Both the position numbers and the translations under genes were made by a program. The notes beneath the pieces were generated by a model, which made no database searches, was not told the origin of the DNA, and worked only from the letters and a program-made list of their open reading frames with translations. From Mesorhizobium sp. M1D.F.Ca.ET.043.01.1.1 (lineage in GTDB: Bacteria > Pseudomonadota > Alphaproteobacteria > Rhizobiales > Rhizobiaceae), in contig NZ_CP034444.1 of NCBI RefSeq assembly GCF_003952385.1, positions 5,903,001-5,967,000 on the forward strand: a DNA stretch of 64,000 nucleotides, read 5' to 3'. Below, in pieces: positions 1-9,180 of the stretch (position 1 is its first letter; each line of letters opens with the position of its first letter).

Positions 1-525
1 GCCGACCGCGTGCCGTTCCTGCGGCGAGGGCTGCTGCCGATCGGCAACATGGTGTCGGCGCTGCCGATCATCGGTGTAGCGCCGATCATGGTGATGTGGT
101 TCGGCTTCGATTGGCCGTCCAAGGCCGCGGTCGTCATCATCATGACCTTCTTCCCGATGCTGGTGAACACGGTCGCCGGGCTTGCCGCCTCCGGCCATAT
201 GGAGCGCGACCTGATGCGCACCTATGCGTCGGGTTATTGGCCGACGCTTCTGAAGCTCAGGCTGCCGGCGGCAATGCCGTTCATCTTCAACGCGCTGAAG
301 ATCAACTCGACGCTGGCGCTGATCGGCGCCATCGTCGCGGAGTTCTTCGGCACCCCGGTGGTGGGCATGGGATTCCGCATTTCGACGGAAGTCGGGCGGA
401 TGAACATCGACATGGTGTGGGCCGAAATCGCAGTTGCAGCACTGGCGGGTTCGGTCTTTTATGGTGTGGTCGCTCTAGTCGAGAGAGCCGTCACGTTTTG
501 GCATCCCTCTGTCCGTGGTGGATAG
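1..525 (+). CDS. ABC transporter permease, BPD_transp_1 family (5' end outside window)
   Basis: C-terminal part of an inner-membrane permease; the reading frame is open to the left edge, so the true start lies upstream. Several hydrophobic segments are visible. The cytoplasmic-loop (EAA-like) motif RTYASGYWPTLLKLRLPAA occurs in the middle, as in SsuC/TauC/ThiX permeases that contact the ATPase subunit. The next gene, 41 bases downstream, is an NMT1/THI5-like binding protein, so the pair is part of one importer whose ATPase is probably further left. By family, substrates are pyrimidine-like, sulfonate-like or similar small organics; the sequence alone does not decide which. Confidence 0.9.
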   Translation, partial: ADRVPFLRRGLLPIGNMVSALPIIGVAPIMVMWFGFDWPSKAAVVIIMTFFPMLVNTVAGLAASGHMERDLMRTYASGYWPTLLKLRLPAAMPFIFNALKINSTLALIGAIVAEFFGTPVVGMGFRISTEVGRMNIDMVWAEIAVAALAGSVFYGVVALVERAVTFWHPSVRGG

Positions 526-566
526 GGGCGGTGGGTTCAAGGGTGCTAACTTCAGAGGGTAAAAAC

Positions 567-1538
567 ATGAAAAGACTTGTAATTTCTGCTCTGGCCGGGG
601 CGATGTCGCTGGCCGCTTTCCAGGCGATGGCCGCCGACAAGCTGACGCTGCAGCTGAAATGGGTCACCCAGGCCCAGTTCGCCGGCTATTATGTCGCCAA
701 GGCGAAGGGCTTCTATGATGCCGAGGGCCTCGACGTCGACATCAAGCCCGGGGGTCCCGACATCGCGCCCGAGCAGGTGATCGCCGGCGGCGGCGCCGAC
801 GTGATCGTCGACTGGATGGGCGGGGCGCTCGCCGCGCGCGAAAAGGGCGTGCCGCTGGTCAACATCGCCCAGCCGTTCAAGAAGGCCGGCATGGAGCTGG
901 TCTGCCCGAAGGACGGCCCGATCAAGACCGAGGCCGATTTCAAGGGCCATACGCTCGGCGTCTGGTTCTTCGGCAACGAATATCCGTTCTACGCCTGGAT
1001 GAACAAGCTCGGCCTCAAGACCGAGGGGGGACCGGACGGCGTCACCGTGCTCAAGCAGAGCTTCGATGTGCAGCCGCTGATCCAGAAGCAGGCGGACTGC
1101 ATCTCGGTCATGACCTATAACGAGTACTGGCAGCTGATCGACGCCGGCTACAAGCCGGAGCAGCTGACCGTGTTCAACTACTCGGCCATGGGCAACGATT
1201 TGCTCGAAGACGGGCTCTATGCGTTGGGAGACAAGCTCAAGGATCCGGCCTTCGAGGACAAGATGGTGCGTTTCGTGCGCGCTTCGATGAAGGGCTGGAA
1301 ATATGCCGTGGACAACTCCGACGAGGCAGCCGGCATCGTCATGGACAATGGCGGCCAGGACGAGAACCACCAGAAGCGGATGATGGGCGAAGTCGCCAAG
1401 CTGATCGACAATGCCGATGGCAAGCTGATTCCGGAAGCCTATGAGCGCACCGCCAAGGCGCTGCTCGACCAGAAGATCATCGCCAAGCAGCCGGAAGGCG
1501 CGTACACCACGGCGATCACCGACAAGGCGATCAAGTAG
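567..1538 (+). CDS. ABC transporter substrate-binding protein, NMT1/THI5-like
   Basis: Predicted 323-residue periplasmic binding protein. The N terminus MKRLVISALAGAMSLAAFQA reads as a Sec signal peptide with an AMA-A cleavage site near residue 27. It is followed by LKWVTQAQFAGYYVAKAKGF, typical of NMT1/THI5 proteins (ThiY-like) that bind pyrimidine precursors or related small molecules. The ATG at 567 is preceded by an AGAGGGT ribosome site at 554-560; an earlier in-frame start would run through the permease end and is not credible. It forms an importer with the upstream permease. The ligand is unknown. A strong hairpin terminator follows the stop. Confidence 0.92.
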   Translation: MKRLVISALAGAMSLAAFQAMAADKLTLQLKWVTQAQFAGYYVAKAKGFYDAEGLDVDIKPGGPDIAPEQVIAGGGADVIVDWMGGALAAREKGVPLVNIAQPFKKAGMELVCPKDGPIKTEADFKGHTLGVWFFGNEYPFYAWMNKLGLKTEGGPDGVTVLKQSFDVQPLIQKQADCISVMTYNEYWQLIDAGYKPEQLTVFNYSAMGNDLLEDGLYALGDKLKDPAFEDKMVRFVRASMKGWKYAVDNSDEAAGIVMDNGGQDENHQKRMMGEVAKLIDNADGKLIPEAYERTAKALLDQKIIAKQPEGAYTTAITDKAIK

Positions 1539-1566
1539 GCCGGCTGAACGCTGACATGCTGATCTG

Positions 1567-1596
1567 GGAACGGCGCCTCAGAGGCGCCGTTCCTTT
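1567..1596. terminator. Rho-independent terminator, shared by convergent genes
   Basis: Perfect 11-bp inverted repeat (GGAACGGCGCC at 1567-1577 and its complement at 1583-1593) with a 5-base loop, followed by TTTA. It ends the importer operon. It also overlaps the last codons and stop of the convergent Lrp gene, so the stem is partly coding on the minus strand. Confidence 0.8.
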
Positions 1597-2036
1597 ATGG
1601 TGTTCATGACGAAGCTGGTCTCGATCGAGGCGACGCATTTCAGCCGCGCGATCTTTTCCTTGATGAAGCGCTCGTACTGCTCGAGGCTTCCTGCCACCAC
1701 CTTCAGCACATAGTCGCGCGAGCCGGTGACGAGGTGGCATTCCAGGACCTCTTCCCAGCCGCGGATCGCGTCCTCGAACATGACGATCTCGTCCTCGTTC
1801 TGACGGCTGAGCCGGATGGTGGCGATGGCAACCATACCCCAGCCGAAGGCGGCCGGATCGACCAGCGCGGTGTAGCCTCTGATAACGCCGGCTTCCTCCA
1901 GCCGCCGCACGCGCCTCAGGCAGGGCGACGGCGACAGGCCGATCCGCTCGGCAAGCTCGTTGTTGGTGATGCGGGCGTCGGCTTGCAGCTCACGCAGGAT
2001 CTTGCGGTCGAAATCGTCGGCTATCTTCTGCTGCAT
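1578..2036 (-). CDS. Lrp/AsnC family transcriptional regulator
   Basis: 152 residues, the usual size. An N-terminal winged HTH (DRKILRELQADARITNNELA, then LSPSPCLRRVRRLEEAGVI) is followed by a RAM effector-binding domain (about residues 70-150). I chose the ATG at 2036 because GGAAAGG lies just upstream on this strand; an ATG at 2066 would add ten residues. It is divergent from the PLP enzyme at 2160, 123 bases away. This matches the known arrangement in which an Lrp-type protein controls an adjacent methionine/cysteine catabolic lyase (mdeR-mdeA in Pseudomonas). The effector is likely an amino acid, by inference. Confidence 0.93.
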   Translation of the reverse strand: MQQKIADDFDRKILRELQADARITNNELAERIGLSPSPCLRRVRRLEEAGVIRGYTALVDPAAFGWGMVAIATIRLSRQNEDEIVMFEDAIRGWEEVLECHLVTGSRDYVLKVVAGSLEQYERFIKEKIARLKCVASIETSFVMNTIKERRL

Positions 2037-2159
2037 TTTCGGCCTTTCCAGGCAATAGATTGCCATAACGCAGCCATGAGAGCCCAAAAATAGCAAGGAC
2101 TGTATGATTGGGATCGCATAAATTGCGGTGCGACACTCCTCGAAAAGCAGGAAAAAGCC

Positions 2160-3443
2160 ATGACCGCGCCGCGCCCTTCGAAAACCCATATCGGCAACCA
2201 CAAGCTCCACCCTGAGACGCTGATGCTGAGCTATGGCTTCGATCCGCAGCTCTCGGAGGGGGCGGTCAAGCCACCGGTGTTCCTCACCTCGACCTTCGTG
2301 TTCAGATCGGCGGAAGAGGGACGCGATTTCTTCGACTACACCTCGGGCCGCAAGGAGCCGCCGAGCGGCACGGCTTCCGGTCTGGTCTATTCGCGCTTCA
2401 ACCACCCCAACAGCGAGATCGTCGAGGACCGGCTGGCGATCTATGAGGGAACGGACGCCTGCATCCTGTTCTCATCCGGCATGTCGGCGATCGCGACGAC
2501 ACTTTTCGCCTATGCTCGCCCGGGCGATGTCATCCTGCATTCGCAGCCGCTCTATGGCGGCACCGAGACGCTTCTGACGCGCACGCTTGCCGGCTTCGGC
2601 ATCGAGGCTGTCGGCTTCGCGGACGGTGTCGATGAGGCGGCGGTACGCGTGGCTGCCGACGCTGCCGTCGGCAAGGGCCGCGTGTCGGTCATTCTGATCG
2701 AGACACCGTCAAATCCGACCAACAGCCTTGTCGATATTGCGCTGATGCGGAGGATCGCCGACGAGATCGGCGTCCGGCAAGGAACGACGCCGATCATCGT
2801 CTGCGACAACACCCTGCTCGGTCCGGTATTCCAGCGGCCTATCGAACACGGCGCCGATGTTTCCGTCTATTCGCTGACCAAATATGTCGGCGGCCATTCC
2901 GACCTGATCGCGGGTGCCGCCATGGGCAGCAAGGCGGTCACCAAGCCGATCAAGGCGCTGCGCGGCGCAATCGGCACGCAGCTCGACCCGCATTCCTGCT
3001 GGATGCTCGGCCGTTCGCTGGAAACGCTGTCGATCCGCATGGAACGGGCAAACGACAACGCGCGCCTGGTCGCCGAATTCCTGCGCGACCATCCCAAAAT
3101 CGCGAGGGTGCACTATCTGCCGTTTCTGGACGAGGATACATCAGCGGGCCGCACCTACCGAGCACAATGCAGTGGCGCCGGCTCGACATTTTCCTTCGAC
3201 ATTCGCGGCGGCCAGAAGGCGGCTTTCGGGTTTCTCAACAGCCTGCAGATCTTCAAGCTGGCGGTCAGCCTCGGCGGTACGGAATCGCTGGCCAGCCATC
3301 CGGCTGCCATGACCCATTCCGGTATTCCCTACGACGTGCGCCAGCGCATCGGCGTGCTTGAGACCACAGTCAGGCTGTCAATCGGCGTCGAGCATGCTGA
3401 CGATCTGATCGCCGACCTGACACAGGCGCTGGCGGCCGTCTGA
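2160..3443 (+). CDS. Cys/Met metabolism PLP-dependent enzyme (cystathionine gamma-synthase / methionine gamma-lyase family)
   Basis: 427-residue fold-type I PLP enzyme. Visible family marks are [17 protein letters not shown] (cofactor-phosphate region, about residue 77), SSGMSAI (about 105), ETPSNPT (about 181), CDNT (about 215), the Schiff-base lysine K241 in [11 protein letters not shown], and the C-terminal [15 protein letters not shown]. The family covers cystathionine gamma-synthase, gamma-lyase and methionine gamma-lyase, and sequence reading cannot separate them. Divergent transcription from an Lrp regulator favours amino-acid-responsive catabolism over biosynthesis. A good terminator follows. 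Confidence 0.92.
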   Translation: MTAPRPSKTHIGNHKLHPETLMLSYGFDPQLSEGAVKPPVFLTSTFVFRSAEEGRDFFDYTSGRKEPPSGTASGLVYSRFNHPNSEIVEDRLAIYEGTDACILFSSGMSAIATTLFAYARPGDVILHSQPLYGGTETLLTRTLAGFGIEAVGFADGVDEAAVRVAADAAVGKGRVSVILIETPSNPTNSLVDIALMRRIADEIGVRQGTTPIIVCDNTLLGPVFQRPIEHGADVSVYSLTKYVGGHSDLIAGAAMGSKAVTKPIKALRGAIGTQLDPHSCWMLGRSLETLSIRMERANDNARLVAEFLRDHPKIARVHYLPFLDEDTSAGRTYRAQCSGAGSTFSFDIRGGQKAAFGFLNSLQIFKLAVSLGGTESLASHPAAMTHSGIPYDVRQRIGVLETTVRLSIGVEHADDLIADLTQALAAV

Positions 3444-3464
3444 TCATTACCTTCGTGGAATCTG

Positions 3465-3492
3465 AAAAAGGGGCGGGCGATCGCCCCTTTTT
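3465..3492 (+). terminator. Rho-independent terminator after the PLP enzyme
   Basis: Inverted repeat AAAAAGGGGCG (3465-3475) and CGCCCCTTTTT (3482-3492), six-base loop, with the right arm itself a T run. It lies 21 bases after the stop of the PLP enzyme. Confidence 0.85.
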
Positions 3493-3605
3493 CGTGGTGC
3501 GGTAAAATCTGCGTGTGCCGGGATACATCGGGCCACTCAGCCGTTGCAGTGATGCATCCGCGCGCCGGGGGGCCGCGGCGGAGCTGTACTCAACGGAGGT
3601 TCTTC

Positions 3606-4052
3606 ATGCGCATCCAATCCTTGCCGCTGCTTTCGGCGCTAGCGGTTTCGACCGCCTTCCTGCTCGCATCGCCGGCCATGGCCGAGACGATGAAGTTCAA
3701 GGCGACGCTCGATGGCAGCCAGCAGACCCCGCCCGTCACCACCAAGGGCAAGGGAACTGCCACGTTCACATTCAACACCACCAGCAAGAAGCTTAGCTGG
3801 AACGTCAAATATTCCGGCCTCAGCGGCCCGGCGGCAGCCGCTCACATTCACGGCCCGGCCGCAATGGGGCAAAATGCCGATCCGGTAATCCCGTTCAAGA
3901 AGCTCAAGAGCCCGATCAAGGGGTCGGCGACCTTGACCGATGCGCAAGCGGCCGATCTGGAAGCCGGCAAGTATTACGTCAACGTCCACACCAAGGCGAA
4001 CCCTGACGGCGAGATCCGTGGGCAGATCGAGAAGGCGGCGGCGTCGATGTAG
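3606..4052 (+). CDS. Secreted CHRD domain-containing protein
   Basis: 148 residues from the ATG at 3606, chosen because GGAGG lies at 3595-3599. The signal peptide MRIQSLPLLSALAVSTAFLL ends at AMA-E near residue 24. The remainder is one CHRD domain: FKATLDGSQQTPPV at the start, SGLSGPAAAAHIHGPA in the middle, YYVNVHTKANPDGEIRGQI at the end, all hallmark segments of this beta-rich family named after chordin. The role in bacteria is not established; it is exported and probably periplasmic or extracellular. Monocistronic between two terminators. Confidence 0.92.
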   Translation: MRIQSLPLLSALAVSTAFLLASPAMAETMKFKATLDGSQQTPPVTTKGKGTATFTFNTTSKKLSWNVKYSGLSGPAAAAHIHGPAAMGQNADPVIPFKKLKSPIKGSATLTDAQAADLEAGKYYVNVHTKANPDGEIRGQIEKAAASM

Positions 4053-4066
4053 CAGGGTTTGGTGGC

Positions 4067-4101
4067 CAAAAACGAGGCGGGCGGTCCGCCTCGTTTTTGG
4101 A
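4067..4101. terminator. Bidirectional terminator between convergent genes
   Basis: Perfect 15-bp inverted repeat (4067-4081 with 4087-4101), five-base loop, with A and T runs in the arms so that it can act in both directions. It separates the CHRD gene from the convergent TPP enzyme, whose stop begins two bases later. Confidence 0.88.
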
Positions 4102-4102
4102 G

Positions 4103-5752
4103 TCACGACTTGTCGCGGATCTGCGTCAGCGTGCGCGTCGGCGTGATCGCCTCGGGATCGAGCTTGATCTCGACGATCGACGGCTTGCCGCTGGCGCGGG
4201 CGCGTTCGAAGGCAGGCGCGAAGTCTTCGGTCTTCTCGACCGTCTCGCCATGGCCGCCATAGGCGCGGGCAAGCGCGGCGAAGTCCGGGTTCTTGAGGTC
4301 AGTGGCGACGACCCGGCTCGGATATTCCCGCTCCTGATGCATGCGGATCGTGCCGTAAATGCCGTTGTTGACGACGATGACGATGATCGGCAGGTCGTAT
4401 TGCGCGGCGGTCGCGAATTCCTGCCCGTTCATCAGGAAGCAGCCGTCGCCGGCGAAGGCAACTACGGTGCGATCCGGGAACAGCGCCTTGGCCGCGACCG
4501 CGGCCGGAGTGCCGTAGCCCATCGAGCCTGAGGTTGGTGCTGCCTGCGTGGCGAAGCGGCGGGAGCGGTAGAAGCGATGCACCCAGGTGGCGTAGTTGCC
4601 GGCGCCGTTGGTGAGGATGGCGTCCTCCGGGAGCGTCTCATTCAGATAGTCCATGATCGGCCCCATCTGGACCGCGCCCGGACCGGTTTGCGGCGGCGTC
4701 GACCATTCGAGATAGGCGGCATGCGCCTTTTCCGTCTCGGGTGACCATGAAGGCTTGGCGGCAGGCTTGCGCCTGGCAAAGGCCTCGACGAAAGCGGCGG
4801 GCGAGGCGTTGATGGCAATCGTCGGCCGGTAGACGCGGCCGAGCTCGCCGGCATCGGCATGGACATGGACCAGCGCCTGGTCGGGGTAGGGGCTCTTCAG
4901 CAGCGTGTAGTCGGAGGACGGCATCTCTCCCATGCGACCGCCGATCAGCAGCACGACATCGGCCGCCTTGATCTGCGCCGCAAGTTTGGGATTGATGCCG
5001 ATGCCGACATCGCCGGCGTAGTTCGCATGAAGATGGTCGAACAGCATCTGGCGGCGGAAAGAACAGCCGACGGGAAGCGACCATGCCTCGGCGATCGCGC
5101 GCATCCGCGCCACCGCTTGCTCGTCCCAGCGCGTGCCGCCGAGGATGACGAACGGGCGCTTGGCACCGGCGAGCAGCATTTCCAGCGCGTCGAGCTCGGC
5201 CTCGCCGGGTCGCGTCTCCACCGGCGTATGGGGAAGCGCTTGCGGCGCCTCGACCTCGCTGGTCAGCATGTCCTCGGGCAGCGAGATGACGACCGGGCCG
5301 GGGCGGCCGGATGTTGCCACCGCGAAGGCGCGGGTGACGAATTCCGGAATGCGCGAGGCGTCGTCGATCTCGACCACCCATTTGGCGATGTCGCCGAAGA
5401 AGCGCTTGTAGTCGACCTCCTGGAAGGCTTCGCGCTGCTTGGCGTGGCTGGCGACCTGGCCGATGAACAGGATCAGCGGCACCGAATCCTGCATGGCGAT
5501 GTGGATGCCGGCGGAGGCGTTGGTGGCGCCGGGGCCGCGGGTGACGAAGCAGATGCCGGGCTTGCCGGTCAGACGTCCCTGGCAATCGGCCATCATTGCC
5601 GCACCGCCTTCCTGGCGGCAGACAATGGTGCGGATCGACGAGTCATGCAGCGCATCGAGCACCGCCAGATAGGATTCGCCGGGCACGCAGAAGATGCGGT
5701 CGGTGCCGTTCGCTTCGAGCGCCTCGACGATCAGTTGTCCGCCGGTCTTCAT
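4103..5752 (-). CDS. Thiamine pyrophosphate-dependent enzyme, acetolactate-synthase-like
   Basis: 549 residues with the three-domain layout of the family: N-terminal Pyr domain with catalytic glutamate E48 in CRQEGGAA, central domain (about 190-330), and C-terminal PP domain with the TPP motif beginning AGDGCFLMNG and ending VVNN. It is ALS-like, but no small subunit gene is near, and its partner is a CaiB-type CoA transferase sharing a 4-base overlap (5749-5752). An oxalate pair (frc/oxc) was considered; nothing specific to oxalyl-CoA decarboxylase could be recognised. It is probably a 2-oxoacid or acyl-CoA C-C lyase or ligase of unknown substrate. Confidence 0.9.
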   Translation of the reverse strand: MKTGGQLIVEALEANGTDRIFCVPGESYLAVLDALHDSSIRTIVCRQEGGAAMMADCQGRLTGKPGICFVTRGPGATNASAGIHIAMQDSVPLILFIGQVASHAKQREAFQEVDYKRFFGDIAKWVVEIDDASRIPEFVTRAFAVATSGRPGPVVISLPEDMLTSEVEAPQALPHTPVETRPGEAELDALEMLLAGAKRPFVILGGTRWDEQAVARMRAIAEAWSLPVGCSFRRQMLFDHLHANYAGDVGIGINPKLAAQIKAADVVLLIGGRMGEMPSSDYTLLKSPYPDQALVHVHADAGELGRVYRPTIAINASPAAFVEAFARRKPAAKPSWSPETEKAHAAYLEWSTPPQTGPGAVQMGPIMDYLNETLPEDAILTNGAGNYATWVHRFYRSRRFATQAAPTSGSMGYGTPAAVAAKALFPDRTVVAFAGDGCFLMNGQEFATAAQYDLPIIVIVVNNGIYGTIRMHQEREYPSRVVATDLKNPDFAALARAYGGHGETVEKTEDFAPAFERARASGKPSIVEIKLDPEAITPTRTLTQIRDKS

Positions 5753-6924
5753 TTTGCTGATCCCTCCAGTTCGGCGAGGATTTCCTCTGTGTGCTCGCCG
5801 AGCCGCGGCGACGGGCGCTCGAAGACGAGCGGCGTGCCCGACATCACCATCGGCGCGCGCACCGAAGGCAGAACGTTGCCGTGGCCGTCGTCGAGGTCGA
5901 GCCGCATGCCGCGCGCGATGGTCTGCGGGTCGGCGAACATCTGGCCGATCGTGTTGATCGGGCTTGCCGGCACGCCCGCCGCTTCGAGCTTGGCCAGCAG
6001 CGGATCACGATCCCAGGTGCTCAGCGTCTCGATGATCAGCTCGCGCAGCTTGGCCCGATTGGCGACGCGCGCGGGGTTGGTGGCGAAATCCGGATTGGCA
6101 GGCAGATCGTTGAGGCCGACGACGGCGCAGAACTTGCCGAACTGGCCGTCATTGCCGACCGCAAGGATGATGTGGCCATCCTTCACCGGCAGCACCTCGT
6201 AAGGCGCGATGTTCATATGCGCGTTGCCCATCTGCACCGGCGATTTGCCGGAAACGAGATAGTTGAGGTTCTGATTGCCGAGCGCCGAGATCTGGCTGTC
6301 GAAAAGCGCCATGTCGATATGCTGGCCTTCGCCGGTCTTCTCGGCGTGGCGCAGCGCCGCCTGGACGGCGATCACCGAATAGAGGCCGGTGAACAGATCG
6401 GAAATGGCTACGCCTGCCTTCTGCGGCTCGCGGCCGGCCTCGCCGGTGATCGACATCATGCCGGCCATCGCCTGGATGATGAAATCGTAGCCGGCGCGGG
6501 GCGCGTAGGGACCGTCCTGGCCGAAGCCGGTGATCGAGCAATAGATGAGGCGCGGGTTGACCTGCCTCAGGCTCTCATAGTCAAGGCCGTACTTCTTGAG
6601 CCCGCCGAGCTTGAAGTTCTCGATCAGCACGTCGGCGGTGGCGACGAGGCGACGCAGCGTGTCGGCGCCCTCGGGCTTGGAAAAATCGATGGCGATCGAC
6701 CGCTTGCCGCGATTGCAGGAATGATAGTAGGCCGCCGACAGGTTCTCGCCGTCATGGCTCATGACGAAGGGCGGACCCCATTTGCGGGTGTCGTCGCCGC
6801 CGTCCGGGCTCTCGACCTTGATGACATCGGCGCCGAGATCGGCGAGCAACTGGCCGGCCCAGGGGCCCGCCAGGATGCGGGCGAGTTCGATAACGCGGAT
6901 GCCTTTCAGCGGGGGTTCGGCCAT
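5749..6924 (-). CDS. CaiB/BaiF family (class III) CoA transferase
   Basis: 391 residues, normal for class III CoA transferases, which move CoA between carboxylic acids. The start LKGIRVIELARILAGPWAGQ is diagnostic, followed by LADLGADVIKVE, NRGKRSIAIDF and the SITGFGQDGPYAPRAGYDF segment around the centre. The catalytic aspartate of the family is probably the D in MALFDSQ (about 210). First gene of a two-gene operon: its stop overlaps the start of the TPP enzyme by four bases, so the products are probably made together and act in one acyl-CoA pathway. Substrate not identifiable. Confidence 0.93.
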   Translation of the reverse strand: MAEPPLKGIRVIELARILAGPWAGQLLADLGADVIKVESPDGGDDTRKWGPPFVMSHDGENLSAAYYHSCNRGKRSIAIDFSKPEGADTLRRLVATADVLIENFKLGGLKKYGLDYESLRQVNPRLIYCSITGFGQDGPYAPRAGYDFIIQAMAGMMSITGEAGREPQKAGVAISDLFTGLYSVIAVQAALRHAEKTGEGQHIDMALFDSQISALGNQNLNYLVSGKSPVQMGNAHMNIAPYEVLPVKDGHIILAVGNDGQFGKFCAVVGLNDLPANPDFATNPARVANRAKLRELIIETLSTWDRDPLLAKLEAAGVPASPINTIGQMFADPQTIARGMRLDLDDGHGNVLPSVRAPMVMSGTPLVFERPSPRLGEHTEEILAELEGSAK

Positions 6925-7006
6925 GGATCACCGTGATGGGTCGAAAGCGCAGCCTCTATCAACAGCAGTCGTCCCTGTCACGGCTCTTGCAATGGGCCAC
7001 GCCAGA

Positions 7007-7939
7007 TCAGGATTTGAGCACGCTGTCTGCCCAGGCAGCGAAATCATTCATGACGGCGTCGCGGTTGACCTCGTTGAGGCTTTCGTGGCGGGTCTCGGCG
7101 TAAACCTTTGAAACCAGATTCGAAAAGCCCATTCGGTCCATGCGCCGGGCGAGATGGCGAACCGCCTTGCCATAGTCGGACGCCGGGTCCTTCTCGCCGC
7201 CGACCAGGTTGACGGGGAGCTCGCGGCGCACGCCGGCGAAGCTGGAATCCTTGCCGGCGTGGAGCGCCATGTTGACCACATCGCGCCACATCGAGATCGA
7301 GGCGTTCCAGCCGCAGAGCGGATCGGCGACGTATTTGTCGACCTCGGTCGGGTCGCGCGACAGCCAGTCGAACAAGGTCCGGTGGTTTGGCACGGCCTTG
7401 CCCCAGGCCTGGAAGGTGAGCCTGGGCAGCAGGCGGGACGGCACGTCGGAGCCCAGCCGCATCCGTTCCCAGCCGAGAATGCCCAGCGCCAGCTGGCCGA
7501 GCAGGCCTTGCGAGAAATTGCCGTTCCAGATCGCGGCGGCATGGACGCGCTGCGAGTGGCGCAGGACGAAATTCAGCGCGATCGAGGCGCCGAGCGAATG
7601 GCCGAAGACGATGACCGGCAATCCCGGGTGCTCGGCGGCGATCAGGTCGTGGGCGGCGCCGACATCCGCAATCACCTTGGCGATGCCGTCGACGCCGGCG
7701 AACCTGCCGGGCGGCGCATCGGGCGCCTTTGTCGAGCCATGACCGCGATGGTCATGGGCGTAGACGTGGAAGCCGCGCGGGGCGAGGAATTCGGCAAAGC
7801 GGGCATAGCGCCCCGCATGCTCGGCCAGGCCATGATTGATCTGGATCACGGCGCGCGGGGTCGTCAGCGCCTGTTTCACGTAGATGTTGAGGTCGGCCCC
7901 GGTCGGTGAAGCCAGCCTGGTCTGTTTGTCGAATGGCAT
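7007..7939 (-). CDS. Alpha/beta hydrolase, lysophospholipase / monoacylglycerol lipase-like
   Basis: 310 residues. NHGLAEHAGRYARFAEFLAPRGF and AHDHRGHGST are classic for the serine aminopeptidase S33/monoacylglycerol-lipase branch. The nucleophile is S115 in VFGHSLGAS; the acid is probably D in GGEKDPASDYG; the base is H in AETRHESLNE. No signal peptide, so cytosolic. Likely hydrolyses lysophospholipids or monoacylglycerols; the substrate is inferred. Monocistronic; 82 bases separate it from the CoA transferase. Confidence 0.92.
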   Translation of the reverse strand: MPFDKQTRLASPTGADLNIYVKQALTTPRAVIQINHGLAEHAGRYARFAEFLAPRGFHVYAHDHRGHGSTKAPDAPPGRFAGVDGIAKVIADVGAAHDLIAAEHPGLPVIVFGHSLGASIALNFVLRHSQRVHAAAIWNGNFSQGLLGQLALGILGWERMRLGSDVPSRLLPRLTFQAWGKAVPNHRTLFDWLSRDPTEVDKYVADPLCGWNASISMWRDVVNMALHAGKDSSFAGVRRELPVNLVGGEKDPASDYGKAVRHLARRMDRMGFSNLVSKVYAETRHESLNEVNRDAVMNDFAAWADSVLKS

Positions 7940-8139
7940 GTCTCGCTCCCTTCGCGACTGATGGGCGAGGGTTTCTGCGACGTCAAGAGCGCGCGTTCCT
8001 TCGCCCGGTATCGAGAGGCAAGCGCCTATCGCTCTCCTGGGGATTATTTCTGCGCAGTGAAAAAGATCGCAATTCTGACACGCCGCCTGTTCTAGGGTGA
8101 CGAATTCAATATGGGTTCAATGATCGCCGGGAGAGTGGA

Positions 8140-9150
8140 ATGCGGGTTTGGGCAGTTTGGGGTTCGGTTGTTCTGGCTCTGGTCGGCGCCGGGGCGGCAC
8201 GGGCCGATGTGAAGATGAGCGGGACCTTCGTGTCCGACAGCGCCTGTCCTGCGACACAAGCCATCAAGAGCGGCAAGAACCCCGGCAACGTGTCCACCCA
8301 GGCAGGACAAAGCTATCAGCTTCTGGCCGGCAACAAGGACGAGCCCACGCATTACCTCATCCAGGTTCCGGGCGCCGATCCCGAGCGGCGCTGGGTGAAG
8401 ATCAGCTGCGGCCATGTCAGCGGCGGCAACGCGGCGACGGCCCCGGCGCCAGCCGGCCAGACCAAGCCGCCGTCGTCGGCCTCCGGGAAACCGGAATATG
8501 TCTTTGCGCTGAGTTGGCAGCCGGCTTTCTGCGAGACCAAGGCAAGCAAGCCGGAATGCAAGGCGCAGAACCCCAGCGAGTTCGATGCCTCGCACTTTAC
8601 CCTGCACGGGCTGTGGCCGCAGCCGAACGGCAATTTCTATTGCCAGGTGTCGGCGGGCGACAAGGCCAACGACAATCCCGCGCATTGGGGTGATTTGCCG
8701 CCCGTCAATCTCGACGCCAGCACGCGCGCCGAGCTCGACCAGGTGATGCCGGGCACGGCCTCCAAGCTGGAGCGTCACGAATGGATCAAGCACGGCACCT
8801 GCTACGGCAAGAGCCAGCAGGAGTATTTCTCCGACGCGCTCAATCTGATGCGCGCGGTGAACGCCTCGCCGGTGCGCGATCTCTTCACCAAGAGCGTCGG
8901 CAAGCAGCTGACATCGGAACAGATACGCGATGCCTTCGACCAAGCCTTCGGCAAGGGCGCCGGCGAGCGCGTGCGCGTCTCCTGCCTTGTCGATCCGTCG
9001 AGCGGCCGGCGGCTGATCGGCGAGCTGACGCTCGGTCTCTCCGGTCCGATCAGTCCTGACAGCAAGCTCGCCGACCTGCTCATGGCCTCGGCGCCGACGG
9101 GCAAGGCCGGCTGCCCGAAGGGCACGGTCGACGCGATCGGATTCCAGTAA
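8140..9150 (+). CDS. Secreted ribonuclease T2 family protein
   Basis: 336 residues. A signal peptide (about 1-22, ending ARA-D) is followed by an extra N-terminal domain of about 80 residues, a proline/alanine linker, and an RNase T2 domain from about residue 118. Both catalytic signatures are present: LHGLWPQ (His156) and HEWIKHGTC (His213, His218). The enzyme should cut single-stranded RNA through 2',3'-cyclic phosphates in the periplasm or outside, as E. coli RNase I does, probably for nutrient scavenging. GGGAGAG precedes the ATG. The extra N-terminal domain was not recognised. Confidence 0.94.
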   Translation: MRVWAVWGSVVLALVGAGAARADVKMSGTFVSDSACPATQAIKSGKNPGNVSTQAGQSYQLLAGNKDEPTHYLIQVPGADPERRWVKISCGHVSGGNAATAPAPAGQTKPPSSASGKPEYVFALSWQPAFCETKASKPECKAQNPSEFDASHFTLHGLWPQPNGNFYCQVSAGDKANDNPAHWGDLPPVNLDASTRAELDQVMPGTASKLERHEWIKHGTCYGKSQQEYFSDALNLMRAVNASPVRDLFTKSVGKQLTSEQIRDAFDQAFGKGAGERVRVSCLVDPSSGRRLIGELTLGLSGPISPDSKLADLLMASAPTGKAGCPKGTVDAIGFQ

Positions 9151-9155
9151 GAGCT

Positions 9156-9180
9156 TCCGGCAGCCGGGTTGGCTGCCGGA
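9156..9180. terminator. Hairpin between convergent RNase T2 and diguanylate cyclase genes
   Basis: Perfect 10-bp inverted repeat TCCGGCAGCC / GGCTGCCGGA with a five-base loop filling the 30-base gap between convergent stops. There is no long T run on either side, so efficiency is uncertain. Confidence 0.6.

Noticed and set aside
4859..6202. Long plus-strand frames antisense to the TPP enzyme and CoA transferase
   Set aside because: They mirror high-GC codons of recognisable minus-strand enzymes and resemble no protein family.
4103..6924. Naming the pair oxc/frc (oxalate degradation)
   Set aside because: Neither protein shows features specific enough; lengths and motifs fit the generic families equally well.
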